64,000 bases of DNA, from contig JACVTC010000257.1 of NCBI GenBank assembly GCA_016946835.1, positions 10,001 through 74,000 on the forward strand, given 5' to 3'. The stretch comes from Neocallimastix lanati (nom. inval.). Its lineage: Eukaryota > Neocallimastigomycota > Neocallimastigomycetes > Neocallimastigales > Neocallimastigaceae. This document shows, in pieces, positions 50,373 through 63,434 of this stretch. Positions within the stretch are counted from its first letter, which is position 1. Every line of letters starts with the position of its first letter. The notes below the pieces were generated by a model. It made no database searches. It was given only the letters and a program-made list of their open reading frames with translations, and was not told the origin of the DNA. The position numbers were made by a program, and so were the translations under genes.

Positions 50373-52116
50373 TTTAAAAATTTTATTATAAATTATTATT
50401 AAATTATAAAAAGAAATTTATATTAAAATTATAAATAAAATTATATAATAATAATTTTAATTTAATAAATAAATTATTTATATTATGTATTTTTTAATTT
50501 TACTTTATTATATTTTTATAATTATATATTTTAATATTATTTATTTTTTTTTATAAAATAAATAAAATAAAAATAACTCATTAATTTTTATTTTATAAAA
50601 ATAATAATTAAATGTAATAATTAATTTATGTTTTTCTGTAATAAATTTTAATAATAATGATATAAATATATAAATTTATTAAATATTAAAATTATTTATT
50701 AATATTTAACATTATATTAATAGAAATTTATTATAAAAATAAATTTTTTTATATATTTTTATAAAATTATTTAATTGTTTTTCTTCAATTTATTTAAATT
50801 TTATTATTTGTAAAAATAAACATAAAAAAGGAATTTTATATAAACATTTTTTTTTATTTAATTCTTTTTTAATATTAAAGATATTTTTATATATTATAAA
50901 TTAATTTATCTATATATAATTTATATATATATATAAAAACACGTTATTTCTTTAAAAAAAATATTTATAACTTATTTATCTATTAGAATAATAATAAAAA
51001 GAGATTGAACCATTTAATAAAATAAGTTAAGTAAATAAAAATTATATAAATTAATTCAAGATTAAATGTTCATTTGTAATTTATTTTTTAAATTTAATTG
51101 AAAATTTATTATAATTCTTTAAAATTTTCCTTTTTCTTTCTCCATCATTTGTTTATTTATGTATAATAACATAAATATTTATTATAATATTAATCTATGA
51201 ATAATTTACATATAAAAAAAAGCTCACGTTATTTCTATTAAAACATATTTTATATTTTATTTATTTATTGGAATAATAAAAATAGATAGAATCCACGTTT
51301 TTTTTCCATTACAATTTTACTGAAAATTCAGGATTATTATAACTAAAGTTACGTTTATGGATAAAGTTTTTTAGAAACAAATAATGGTAAGAACATACTT
51401 ACTGTGTTTTCCTTTTATTAATAACTACATAATTAAACAATAAAATATTTTTCTCCTTATTCAAAGAAAATTAAAGAAAATTACTTAAAAAGGTTGTATT
51501 TCAGAATGTGGCTTTAAATAAATGTTGAGTACTTAATAAATCGTGTATATAAAGTGGCTTAAATTATATTAAATAAATTTTTAATATTTTGTTTAATCCT
51601 ATTTTAATTTTTTTTTTTTATTTTTTTGTCAAAACAAAAATAAAATATTTATTAATATTAAATTTTAAAAATATAAATTATAATTATATTTTTTATTTAA
51701 AAAATTTTATATTTAACTTTATTTATTTCTTTTATTTCAATTTTTGTTTTTTTTTTTAATTTTTTAATAGTTAAAAATAAAATATATTTAATTCTTTTAA
51801 ATTGTATTATATATTTATTTAAATTAATGTTTTTTATTTTATTAAGTATTAATTTATTTAATTCATCTTTTTTTTGTTTTATTGTAAAATTATAAATATA
51901 GAGTTTATGCGAAAAAAAATTCATATTGAAAATTTAAAAATAAACAAAAAGAAAAAGAGTGCATTTATATTTATTTCTGGTTTTATTTATTTATTTTTTA
52001 CTATTTCTAAAAAAAATAATAATAATAATAAAAAAAAATAAATATAAAATGTAAAACGTTAAATTACGAATTGAATTTTAATTTATAAGCCACATTTCGA
52101 AATAACACATTCATCG

Positions 52117-52133
52117 TAGGGGTTAGGGTTAAG
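52117..52133 (+). repeat. Short interstitial TTAGGG-like run
   Basis: GTAGGGGTTAGGGTTAAG contains two telomere-type units. Too short to show a telomere fusion. Confidence 0.4.
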
Positions 52134-53690
52134 TATATTAAATTTAATATGAATATCTAGGCAATTTTGAAAAATTTCTTTTCAGGAAAGTTTTTGTAAA
52201 AGTTAATAAATAACTAAATAAATTATTAACTAAACAAATAAATGATATATGTAATTTAAATAAATTATACAAATAAATAATAATATATATTAAAATTTAA
52301 ACATTAAAAAGAAAAAATATTTTATCACACACTTTAAACGCTTTCTAATTTTACAAAATATATATAACTAATAATAAATTTATATATATAAATATAAATA
52401 TTTATAATTTAAAAGATGTAAAGATAATTATTTAAGATATAATTATTAAAATTAAAATATAATACTTGAATAATTATTTGATTATTTTTACACTTTTTGA
52501 ATTCTTGAGTAAAAATCTTAAACTTTTATAAAAAATATTCTAATATATAAAAAAAAAATAAAAAGATATTTGTAGTGACTCTAATAAATAGAAAAAGTTA
52601 TTTATTTATTTGACACGATAAAATAAAATTATTAATTAATTAATAAGTAAATAAATAAATAAAAAAAACTAAGCGATTTTTTATAAAACTTTATTGCATT
52701 GATTAATCAAAAATTTATTTTTTTATTAATAAATTTTTAATAATTGTTATAAAATTTTATTGCTATTTATTAATTCAATAATGAATGATACGAACAATAA
52801 TTCAAAATATTTTTTTTATCAAATTAATTAAAAAATATAATAATAAAAATTATCTATTTAATTAATTATATTATTATTTTTTTATTTTATTAAATATTAT
52901 TATAAATTTATTATTTATTTATTCTATATATTTATTTATTTATTTTATTATTTATTTATTTTACTAGTTACTTATTTTATTATTTATTTATTTCAAATTT
53001 ATGAAATGCATCTTTTCGAAATGAAATTTTTCGAGCTTTCTTTCAATGTCCCAGAATTAAATTCTAATCCTAATCTCAAAAATTCTTTATAACAAATCTA
53101 ACAAAATTAGCTTTACCGGAGAAATAAAAAGTTTTTGATGACGTAATAATAAAGCAATAATAATAACTAATAATTTGGTACTATACGTATACTATAAAAG
53201 ATTATAATCTTTTTAATTATTTTTCAAACTAATGTATATATAAATTATATAGTTTAATAAAAAAGATACATCCGTATAGGACTTATTCAGTGATTTTAAT
53301 ATAATAAGAGTATAAATCATATAAATATTGAATTTATAAAATTAAATAAAATTTAAACAATAATATTTTTATATTTTTATATTCCAATGCAATATTCAAT
53401 CTTATTTAATAATAAATATTCTGCATTTTTAAAAATTTTTTTATTACATATAATTCGTTATATATATTTTATTATAATAAATATTTTACATTTTACCATA
53501 ATCTAATGAATTTTAACTTTTGCCAATGAAAATGAACATTAATTTATATAGAAAAAAAATTTTTTGAAATTAATATTAAAGGTATCAAAAAGAAATATAA
53601 ATTATTAATTTTAAAATTTTTAATCATTATAAAATTTCATATAATATACTAATTAAATTAAAATATGAATATTTAAATATTAGCTACAAA

Positions 53691-53741
53691 AAAAACAAAA
53701 AAAACAAAAAAACAAAAAAAAAAAAAAAAAAAAAAAAAAAG
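53691..53741 (+). repeat. A-rich tract with periodic C
   Basis: Runs of A interrupted by single C's (A8-C-A8-C-A7-C), then a long pure A run. It may be an old poly(A) tail or simple slippage. No retrocopy is visible upstream. Confidence 0.8.
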
Positions 53742-54804
53742 TTATTCAAATAATTTAAAATAAGGAAAATTTTTATTTTATAATGTAATTTATTTAAAAA
53801 TGAAATGTTTATAAAAATAATATATCACAATTAAATTACTGTACTAAAGTGAAATAAATATATAAATTGTAATATTTTAAATAGTTTAATTTTCAGTAAA
53901 ATAATAAAGAATACTATAAATAGTAAAATTTCAAGATTTTTTTTAATGGTCATTATTAATAAAAAAAATTTTTTTAACATAATTATAGATATATCTATAT
54001 TCATTATAAAAATTACATAATTATTATTTTTATAAAGATTAAAAAATTTCTATATAAATTATATATTATTTATGATGAAATTTTAATAATAATTATAAAA
54101 AGACAATTTTGTTGTTATAAAATGGAAAAGTAAATTTTAAATTCGTTTAATTATTTATAAATTTAATTAGATATATTTGGAAATATATTAAATCTTAATA
54201 ATTATGTAAAAATTAAAAAATTTATTCTGAAAACCAATAATATTAAAATAGAATATTAAATTTGAAATTTAAAATAATATTGTTTTATTTGTGTTTATAA
54301 ATATTAATATAATTAGTATAATAAAATAATTTTAAAATACTTTTCAATATAATATTTAAATAAAATATAAACCCTAAAAATGTAGGTCATAAAATATTTA
54401 TATAAAATATTAATATATATTTTTAATGATATAATAATTAAGGAATAAATAAAATTTTTTATGAAGTAAAATAAAAAATTTTATTTAATTAAATTTATTA
54501 TTTAGTATAATAAACATTGAATTATTTAATAAAAAACTTTTTATTTTAAAACTATTTATTTTAAAAATATATATTTGTTATTTTAATTTACTTTTTCTAT
54601 TAAATTTTTAAAAATAAGCTTTTAAAATTTAAAACTTTTATTTTAATAATATATTTTTTATTTTCTTTTTTTTTTAATCATTTTTTAATATATAAATATA
54701 TAATAAAACAATATTATTAATACTTTTATTAAATAATCCAATTTAAAATTAAATAGAAACTAGGATTTATAAAATTTTTTAAAATTATTTAAAATATTTT
54801 AAAA

Positions 54805-55905
54805 ATGAATATTAATATTAATAATACAGATTATATTAAAAAAAATAATGCTTATAGTGGTAATGATTATTTAGATAATTCTGATAATAATTATTTTAAT
54901 TATATTTTATTATCAAACCAAAATCAAACATCAAAAAATTCTTTGATAAATAATTACAATTCTAATAATTCGTATCCATTTTCCAAAATGAATTTTGTTT
55001 ATAAACTCTATCATATGTTATCCTGTGTAAATTTTTCAAATTATATAAAATGGGATATTTCAGGAAGTTCATTTACTATTCATGATGTAACTGGATTTAC
55101 AAATAATGTTTTAGGACTATACTTCAGACATAATAATTTTTTAAGTTTTATACGTTCTTTAAATTTATATGGCTTTCAGAAAGTAATTAATTTTTCAAAT
55201 AATGCTAAGAGAAAAAATCAAAATATACATCTATTTATATTCAAAAATAAAAGTGGAAATTGGAAATTCTTTCATCCCAAATTCATTAAAGGTAAACATT
55301 ATCTTCTTAAAGAAATAGTAAGAAAGAATTCTAAAATTAAAAATAATAAATTTACAGGATGTAATAATATTATTAATTATTGTAATAATTATAATGTTGA
55401 TAAAAAATACTTTAATTATTATAATAATAATAATTTATATTTTAATTATGATAATATGATAAATAATATTATTAATAATGGCAATAACCAAAATAATAAT
55501 TATAATATGGTTAATAGTGAAAATATTATAATTATTAATGAAAATATTTCATTTTATAATTTTGAAAATACTAATAATTATTCAAAAATAAATAATAATA
55601 TATTATATCATGTTAAAAGTAACGATTTTAATATTCCCTATCCTTTTGAAATAACTAATGAAAATGGTTCACTATTAAGTAATATAAATGAATTTAATAA
55701 TACACCTGTTCGCAATAACTTAATTAATAGTTATATTAAACAAGAAAACGAAGACGTTATTAATAATTCCACAAATATTTCAGTTTGTAATCAAAATTAT
55801 AATAATATTCAAAGTAGTTTAATATTATTTTCTCAAAAAAATAAAATTGAAAATAATTATTACTTAAATCAAAATGTACCTATAAATAATTTGAATATAT
55901 ATTAA
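54805..55905 (+). CDS. HSF-type DNA-binding-domain protein, intact, 366 aa
   Basis: Residues about 63-175 form a heat-shock-factor DNA-binding domain: FVYKLYHML at the start, IKWDISGSSFTIHD, VLGLYFRHNNFLSFIRSLNLYGFQKV (the recognition-helix region with the near-invariant NNF-SF-R-LN-YGF-K), then WKFFHPKFIKGKHYLLKEIVRK. The N-terminal 60 residues and everything after about 180 are Asn/Tyr/Ile-rich low complexity. I see no heptad-repeat oligomerisation domain, which is unusual because canonical HSF binds DNA as a trimer. It is therefore more like the divergent Sfl1/Skn7/Mga-type or short HSF-like proteins than true Hsf1. It acts in the nucleus and probably binds nGAAn-type sites. The start is the first Met of a clean frame, and the upstream region is pure AT. 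Confidence 0.93.
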   Translation: MNININNTDYIKKNNAYSGNDYLDNSDNNYFNYILLSNQNQTSKNSLINNYNSNNSYPFSKMNFVYKLYHMLSCVNFSNYIKWDISGSSFTIHDVTGFTNNVLGLYFRHNNFLSFIRSLNLYGFQKVINFSNNAKRKNQNIHLFIFKNKSGNWKFFHPKFIKGKHYLLKEIVRKNSKIKNNKFTGCNNIINYCNNYNVDKKYFNYYNNNNLYFNYDNMINNIINNGNNQNNNYNMVNSENIIIINENISFYNFENTNNYSKINNNILYHVKSNDFNIPYPFEITNENGSLLSNINEFNNTPVRNNLINSYIKQENEDVINNSTNISVCNQNYNNIQSSLILFSQKNKIENNYYLNQNVPINNLNIY

Positions 55906-57558
55906 TATTTAATTAATTATGAAAATATATTTCTAAATAATAAAATAATAATTAATTTAAATAAACTTTAATTGTAACAATTTATTATTTATAAGGAGTC
56001 TATACAAAATTATTAAATATTGTTATAATACAAATAAATAATAACTATTTGTTATAAATAAAAGTTATAAAATAAAAATTTATAAATATAACTCTAATTT
56101 AATTTTATAAAATTATTAGAAAATTAGTTTTTCTAAATATTATTATATTTTATATTAATTAATAAATATATTTTAAGCATTTAATATAATACCTTATTTT
56201 TTATCTATTACTATTTCTTATTTATTATCTATATAATTTTTTTAAATATATTAAATAGATATTTATAGTTTATTTTAATATATTTACAAAAATTTTATTT
56301 TTATTTTATTTATATATTAAATATTCTTGACTTTATAAACTATTAGATATATTATATTATTTATTATATTTTAAAACAGTTCATACGAATACTACTAAAA
56401 TTATTTTAAATAAAACAATTAATTTTAGTTTTAACTTATTAAATGATTTTTAATTTTTTTAATATTAATTACATTATTAATATTTTAAATAAATAAAACT
56501 TTAAATTTAATATTTTTTAAGATTTTTTTACATATTAATTTAATTTAATATATTATTTGAGTATAGGAGAAATTATGAATGAAATATATGAAAATTGGAT
56601 TATTTAAATAATTATAAATTGTTTAAATATTAAATATAATAATTCAAATAAAGATAAATATATTATTTCTTTATTACTTAGAGATTGTAAATAATTTTTA
56701 TTCATATTTCTTTTTTATATATATTTTTATTATTCAAATCTTTTTTATTATAAGATCTGATATAATCCACTCTATTATAAATTTTCCTTTAATACTAAAT
56801 ATTGTATTATTATTTTTATAAAAATAATTTTTATTTAATTTTTAAATTTTATGAATTACTGATTTTAAGATTTTATGTCATTTAATGTATAAATTAAAAT
56901 TTTATTAATATCAATAAACCCTAAAATATTACACAAAATTATTATAATAAACTTTTTAAATTTATTTATATTATTAATTTATTTGGTTTTCAAAAATAAA
57001 AAAAAATTATAACATAATATATATATTAATTTTTTAATACCAATTAAATAATTATAAAACGGATATTAATAAAAATTAGTAAATAAATTAAAGTGGATAA
57101 AAATAAAATATATAAATGCAATGATCTAAAAATTATAAACTAATATATTTTAATTAAATAATAATATATAAATCTATTTATTAAATATATATATTTAACA
57201 ACTGATTTAATAAATTTATTGAATTTTATTTAAATACAATAGACTAATTATAGTTAATTTATTTTATTTTTTTTATTCTAAAAGAGATGAAAGTGATAAA
57301 AGCCATTTGTATCGAATATTTATTAGTTATTAAAGTAAATGATGAAAATGTTTTAAAATTAAATTTGTAATTTGAGTAAATTAAAAAAAAATATTAATTT
57401 AATAATCCTTTTAACTTATATTTAATTATAAAATATACTCAAAATGCTATTATTATATGACGTATTTTCTAAAAGAAAAGAAAAAAAATAAAGAAAAAAT
57501 AAGCGATAACTTTTTAATTTTATTTTAAAAGGTATTTCTTTTTCATTAATATATTTAA
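55906..57558. other. AT-rich spacer
   Basis: Short coding-like pieces occur at 56576-56696 (MNEIYENWII, then NSNKDKYIISLLLRDCK, separated by a stop) and 57290-57370 (MKVIKAICIEYLLVIKVNDEN). Either could be an exon or relic. No family recognised. Confidence 0.4.
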
Positions 57559-58821
57559 ACAAGGGAAATAGGTGATACTTCAGAAAAAAGTGAATCGCAA
57601 TACACTAGTATTGATTATTCAAAGAATGAAGGAATGGTTAAAACTACCACTAAAAGGGTTTATTATACTTTTGAGGAAACCGTTGTCAATAATAGAAACA
57701 CTCGTTGTCAAGTGTTGATATATAAAAAAATTACTTGTAAATACCAAATTGCATCCTGTTATGATTATAATGATAAAACGCGTTTTAATATCAATATTCG
57801 AAATATTTTTATGTCACTATGAAACGGGACAATAAATTATTTAATACATTTAAATTGGAACAAAGAAATTCCAATACCTGTCAAGATAAAAAGAATGGAA
57901 ACAATATTAATTATTCTCAAGAAGAAATCGATTTTATTTGTAGAATGAAAATGAAAGAAAAATCTTCCTCTTCTTCCGATAATGGCGAGAGCGCCGTTAA
58001 TTCTGAAACCGTTAACTGCACTAATTTGGATAAATGTGAATCGCTAAACGATAGTAGTCTTGTTGAAGCCCAAGAGGATTATATCCTTTTAAATTGTGAC
58101 CAAACTAAAATAAATGTAGAATGACTCAGTATAGTATTCAGAAAATATATGAGGCTCAAAGTCAAGAAAAATCGAAAAATAATAATACCACTGCGGGAAC
58201 AACGGAAAATGGAACCCAGAGAAATGGAAGTTCACAAACCACTACGGAAACATCTACTACTCCTATTACTATTACTTCTTCTTCTTCTCCTTCTTATTCA
58301 TCTAAAGTAAATAGTAAAATAAAAAGTTATATTAAAAATTTAACGAATAAAAAAATTTTGAAGCAAAAAATGTAGTATTATGGTCGAATATAAAGACAGA
58401 ACATCAGCATTTAATTGTTGGTTGGAATGGAAACGGACTAAGTAATGTTTCAGAGATCTCCTATTTAGTCGTAAATACTTTTGATCAAAATAGATACAAT
58501 ATGTATACTGGATTAATCTTCTATGATCCATTTGGTATACTTATTTGGCGTTACAAAATCAAAGACAATAAATATAGTTCCTATCTTAACCGTGATGGAT
58601 ATTACTTACCTGTTAAGTATTGCTATCCCTTTAAGAATGAAGATGTGACTAAAAATATACCGCAGAAATATTTATATGAAACCGTTGATCCCTCAATAAA
58701 AAATAATAATTCTTATTTACAACTCCCGGATGGAATTGCTTATAAAGGAAATTTTATGTACTACGGGGGATGTGATAATACCATCTATTCGAATGAAAGT
58801 TTAAAATCAGATAATAAATGA
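57559..58821 (+). pseudogene. Unrecognised protein gene spread over four successive reading frames
   Basis: Four open stretches follow one another: 57559-57822, 57819-58124, 58121-58375 and about 58372-58821. Each steps into the frame one base back. The first two joins are ATGA overlaps; the third falls next to an A7 run. Together they would make about 415 residues: an N-terminal part with three Cys (RCQVLIYKKITCKYQIASC), an acidic Ser-rich part, a Thr/Ser/Asn-rich linker (about 58180-58300), then an aromatic-rich globular domain (IVGWNGNGLSNVSEISYLVV, FYDPFGILIWRYKIKDNKYS, LPDGIAYKGNFMYYGGC). The DNA is far richer in G and C than its surroundings and codon use looks protein-like throughout. 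No family is recognised. Most likely it is one gene with three single-base losses or sequence errors. The 5' end may be an exon edge (AG at 57562-57563). Confidence 0.6.
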
Positions 58822-59640
58822 TTTCATTTAATCTTAAATATTAGTGGTAGATAAATATTATAACATTTTCCAATATCCCAATTACTTCAATATGTATTTT
58901 AAATAAATAAGAATTATCAGGGCGTTTATTTTCATCTCTAAATTCTAAACTGATATAATTGCTTCAAAATTGCCTCTAATATACTACTAAATAGTTTTTT
59001 TTTTTTTTATTTTTTATTAAATATTATTACGTTTATCATTTAATTATATAAAATTAAAATATAAATATATAATTTAATATAAAAATTATATTAAATTTTA
59101 AGAAAAAATAATTTTTTTTAATAAAACAAAATGGTATATTTATTTTTTAGTGCTAATATCATTATTGAAAATAAAATGAAATACTTTAGACTTTAATTAT
59201 AATATTATATAAACTTTATATTTGATTTTCCAGTTTATAATATTTTTTTTATATTAGTTTTCATATTAAACAAATTATTTAATTATATAAAAAGATATAA
59301 AAATATTATATTATTATTAATTATCATTATAAATATAATAAATATAGCTTTAGCAATTTTAACTTTAATAAAGAAATAAAACTTTTGTACTAAAAAATAA
59401 CTTTTATATATTTATATAAAATGATATTTATATTTCGTTTATTTTTGTAATAAAATAAAAATTTAGAATTATTCTCGTTATTAAATTTAGAACTATTTTT
59501 TATTTTAAAAAATGATATTAATAATAAATATTTACATGATAATATATCAAAATAATATAAAAAAGTATAAAAATTTCTTAAATACATATAAAAATTTTAA
59601 ATTATATTTATTAAAGGGCCCAATTATAACAAACCAATTT
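58822..59640. other. AT-rich spacer
   Basis: The first 170 bases after the unknown gene (58822-58990) keep some complexity and may be its 3' untranslated region. The remainder is AT-rich. Confidence 0.45.
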
Positions 59641-60985
59641 ATTGTAAGTGTAGTTTTTTTTTTATTTTATTTTATTTTTATTAATATTACAATCTTTTAT
59701 ATTACATCACTATTTATTTTATTTTATTATATTTTTTGTGAAAAACAAATTTATAAATCTAAGACAAACACTGTATTAATAAAAACAATATAACAAAGTA
59801 TTTTATGTTATGAGTAATATTATAAAATGTTTATTAATAATTTTTATTATGAGGATATATATATTTTTCTAAGAGATATTTTTACATTAAATTTATTTCA
59901 TATTTTATATCTTAGTTAACATTATTTAATTTAATTAAAGATTAATTATTAGTTGATATAAATTAATAATATAAATAAATGTATGTAACGATTTCGTCTC
60001 TAACATTTTTATTAATATCATATAATTTATTTTATTTTATTAATAATTTAATCTTTTATGTTACTTTGCTATTTATTTTTTTTATTTTATTAATAATTTA
60101 TACTTTAATTAAATATTTATTTTATTTTATTTTTATTAATACTTAACTCTTTATATTACTTTAATATTTATTTTATTTTAATTTATTAAAACTTTACCTT
60201 TTATTTTATTTTCTTATTTATTTTATTTTATTTTATTTTTATTAATATTTTATTATTTATTTTTTATTAATACTTCTATCTTTTATATTATTTCAATATT
60301 TATTTTTTTTTTTTTACTTTATTATATTAATACATCATTTTTTTTATATTACTTCAATAATTATTTATTTTATTTTATTAATATCTTATTATTTATTTTA
60401 TTTTAATTTATTAATACTTCAATCTATGTTACTTCAATATTTATTTTATTTTATAATATTAATACTTCAATCTTTTATATTATTTTTCTATTTTTATTTT
60501 TTATTTTTTTTATTAATACTTTACTTTTTTATTTTTCTTAACTATTTATTTTATTTTATTTTTTTTAATACTTCTATCTTTTATATTACTCTACTATATA
60601 TTTTTTTTAATTTATTTTATTAATACATCATTTTTTTATATTACTTTACAATTTATTTTATTTTAATTTATTAATATTTTAATCTTTTATATTACTTCAA
60701 TAATTATTTATTTTATTTTTATTAATATCTTATTATTTATTTTATTTTATTTTTATTAATTCTTTACTCTCTTATATTTATTAATTATTTATTTTATTTT
60801 ATTTTATTTTTATTAACACTTTACTATTTATTTTATTTTATTTTATTTTTATTAACACTTTACTATTTATTTTATTTTATTTTATTTTATTTTTATTAAC
60901 ACTTTACTAGTTATTTTATTTTATTAATACATCACTCTTTAATTTATTTATTTAAATTTTATTAAAAATTAACTCTTTATTTTAT
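59640..60985 (+). repeat. Degenerate ~50-bp TTTTA-rich minisatellite
   Basis: A loose unit (TTATTAATACTT, then ATCTTTTATATTACTT, then TTTATTTTATTTTA) recurs irregularly some 20 times. It shares its core with the short block at 62936-62985. Strong T excess on this strand. Short membrane-like frames inside it are by-products of the repeat. Confidence 0.85.
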
Positions 60986-61780
60986 TTTATTTTATTTTCC
61001 TTTTCTTTAAAATAAGGATATTAATGTTTAATTTTTTTTTCTATTTTTTATATATCATTATAACCAGGAAGATATTAAAAAGTTTATTCCATTAAAATAA
61101 AATCTGATTAAAAAACACATACAATTAGCTGGTTGAGCTGAGTAGTTTGACTATTACTTGAATAAGAGCAAAACCGGAAGTAACGAATTGGTTTATAATG
61201 TAGGTTTTTGACTAATAATAAAATAATAATATGAATTATATTTAAAAAGAATCATCTTGTCAATGAATTCATTAGAAATTAAAACAGTATATAACGAAGT
61301 ATATATATTTCTTAAGATTACACTCTGGAAACCGAAGTTTTGTTGTTATGCCAAATAAATACTTTAAATATTCCAATTTTCAGGAAAACCGTCTATTTAA
61401 TAATGCATTAAAGTTAATAAATATTAAACAAAAAAAATAAAAATATAATTATAGTATATAAATATATACATTTATTTTTAATTTTTTATATTTATTTTTA
61501 CTATAATTCTTAAATAATTTATATTAAAATATTAGTATTAAATTACAATATTTAATTTTTAATAAGTAGAAAAAATATATATTATTATTTAACTTATTAT
61601 ATATTCTATTATAAAAATATATTAGTACAATTTATTTAAGTTTTTATTTTTTATTTTTTTTAGATTTAGAGAAAATTTTATATAATTTATAATAATAATA
61701 AAATTACATAATTTTAATGAAAAAAAATAAAATACATGAAATAAAATATTTTATATTATAAAATTATAAAAGTGCGTTAA
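60986..61780. other. Spacer with a possible tRNA-like patch
   Basis: At about 61125-61190, TTAGCTGGTTGAGC looks like an A box and AAGTAACGAATTGG vaguely like a B box. Otherwise AT-rich; may contain the 3' untranslated part of the LINE relic that lies to its right on the minus strand. Confidence 0.3.
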
Positions 61781-62935
61781 TAGCAATAGCCTCTAACTTT
61801 TCCCATTAATCGATGATAACACCAAGTCATTATTGCAAGTAATATTTTCAGTATTAGTTTTATCAAACGAATCTGTATCAGATCTTTCAATGAGAGAGGA
61901 AAATCCATTCCTAATCATTTCGATATTGACGCTATTAGCTATGGTAAATTCAATAGATTCAACGGAATACTATTTCATCATAAATCTAAAAGATTGATAA
62001 ATTAATGGTATTATATTTGTTAAAAATTCCACAATCCCCACAAAATAGTCTTCGAAGTTGAATTTTGTTTAAAAATATTGTCAGCTAACTGTCTTTGTTC
62101 CTTATCATTAAATTTAATTTTTTTAATATATTGAACGCCCACCAAGAAGAGCCCGCAATATAAAATAATAAATATTATTATCATTATCCTTTTTTGAATC
62201 TAAAAAAATATCAAAAGATTTTTGTTCAAATAATATAGAAAACTTCAAAAAGAGATCATCTAGAAAAAGTAAAAAATTATTTCTGAAATATACCTACTCT
62301 TTATAGGAAAAGATTCATTGAGAAAAACTAAGTACGCTAACACCACAACATAGGCAACATTTATGGCAATCTTATATTACTATTTTTCTTTTAATGAAAT
62401 ACTAATGTCAAATTTAAAACCACACCTAATTCGAGGAATATAAAAGAATCATAATTGATACTTAGAATATTGAAATGATAAGTCCTTGATTTCTGAAATT
62501 AAACCAAAATCATTTTCCTTGTAAATAATTACTTTTTTAGTTTTTGAGTGTTTTAAGACATTTCTTTCCCACGAAAAGATTTTATTTCACTTTTTTTTTT
62601 TATCATTTAATTTCATATACAAAGTTCTTGAATCTTTAGTTCATGAGTAATATTGCATAGTAAGAATATTATTAATTAATATAATTAATAATAAATGATG
62701 AGTTTTTTCCGTTTTATAAAGCAGAGCATTTGAGATATACCACAGATAGATGAAAGAGGGGGTATTTTCAATTCACGAATAATATCGTAATAGAGACAAA
62801 CATAATAATTACGAGTTTCAAATCCATTACTCAAAGTACGATATTAATATTTTTTGAGCTTAAGAGTATCTGCTTTTATTTGAACCAAATAGAGGAGCAT
62901 AATTTAAAAGAAGACCAAAAATAAAGGAATTTAAA
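61780..62935 (-). mobile_element. LINE (non-LTR) relic, C-terminal part of the ORF
   Basis: On the minus strand, short readable pieces recall the region after the reverse transcriptase in fungal LINEs: NYAPLFGSNKSRYSQAQK-like near 62.87 kb, NGFETRNYYVCLYYDIIREL, IPPLSSICGISQM near 62.75 kb, TKDSRTLYMKLND near 62.62 kb, then a Cys-containing segment and GSSWWAFNILKKL-like text near 62.13 kb. Stops and shifts are frequent and the catalytic YADD region is absent, so it is a 5'-truncated copy, as usual for LINEs. It sits between two blocks of TTTTA-type repeat, which suggests insertion into a pre-existing array. Confidence 0.5.
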
Positions 62936-63434
62936 ATTTTATTTTATTTTTATTAATACTATATTACTTCACTATTTATTTTATTTTATTTTATTTTATT
63001 TTATTTTATTTTATTTTATTTTATTTTATTTTATTTTATTTTATTTTATTTTATTTTATTTTATTTTATTTTATTTTATTTTATTTTATTTTATTTTATT
63101 TTATTTTATTTTATTTTATTTTATTTTATTTTATTTTATTTTATTTATTTTATTTTATTTTATTTTATTTTATTTTATTTTATTTTATTTTATTTTATTT
63201 TATTTTATTTTATTTTATTTTATTTTATTTTATTTTATTTTATTTTATTTTATTTTATTTTATTTTATTTTATTTTATTTTATTTTATTTTATTTTATTT
63301 TATTTTAATTTATTTTATTTTATTTTATTTTATTTTATTTTATTTTATTTTATTTTATTTTATTTTATTTTATTTTATTTTATTTTATTTTATTTTATTT
63401 TATTTTATTTTATTTTATTTTATTTTATTTTATT
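62936..63434 (+). repeat. (TTTTA)n pentanucleotide array, about 90 copies
   Basis: After one minisatellite-like unit (62936-62985) there are about 450 bp of nearly perfect TTTTA repeats, with a phase slip near 63143 and one variant near 63305. Confidence 0.97.

Larger units (their letters stand above)
50373..54804. other. AT-rich spacer of 4.4 kb
   Basis: No gene supported. Contents: a diverged direct repeat (CACGTTATTTCT near 50940 and 51225, each followed by a similar 70 bases), a short telomere-like run at 52117-52133, a patch of more complex sequence at 53010-53150 with no readable protein, and an A-rich tract at 53691-53741 broken by single C's. Confidence 0.55.

Noticed and set aside
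51697-51924. 75-residue Lys/Ile-rich minus-strand frame
   Set aside because: Composition equals that of the AT spacer; no domain, no GC rise.
58340-58531. 63-residue minus-strand frame
   Set aside because: Antisense to the unknown gene, whose plus-strand reading is continuous here.
59390-60623. Three short frames resembling membrane proteins
   Set aside because: Phe/Tyr/Ile strings produced by TTTTA-type repeats and T-rich DNA.
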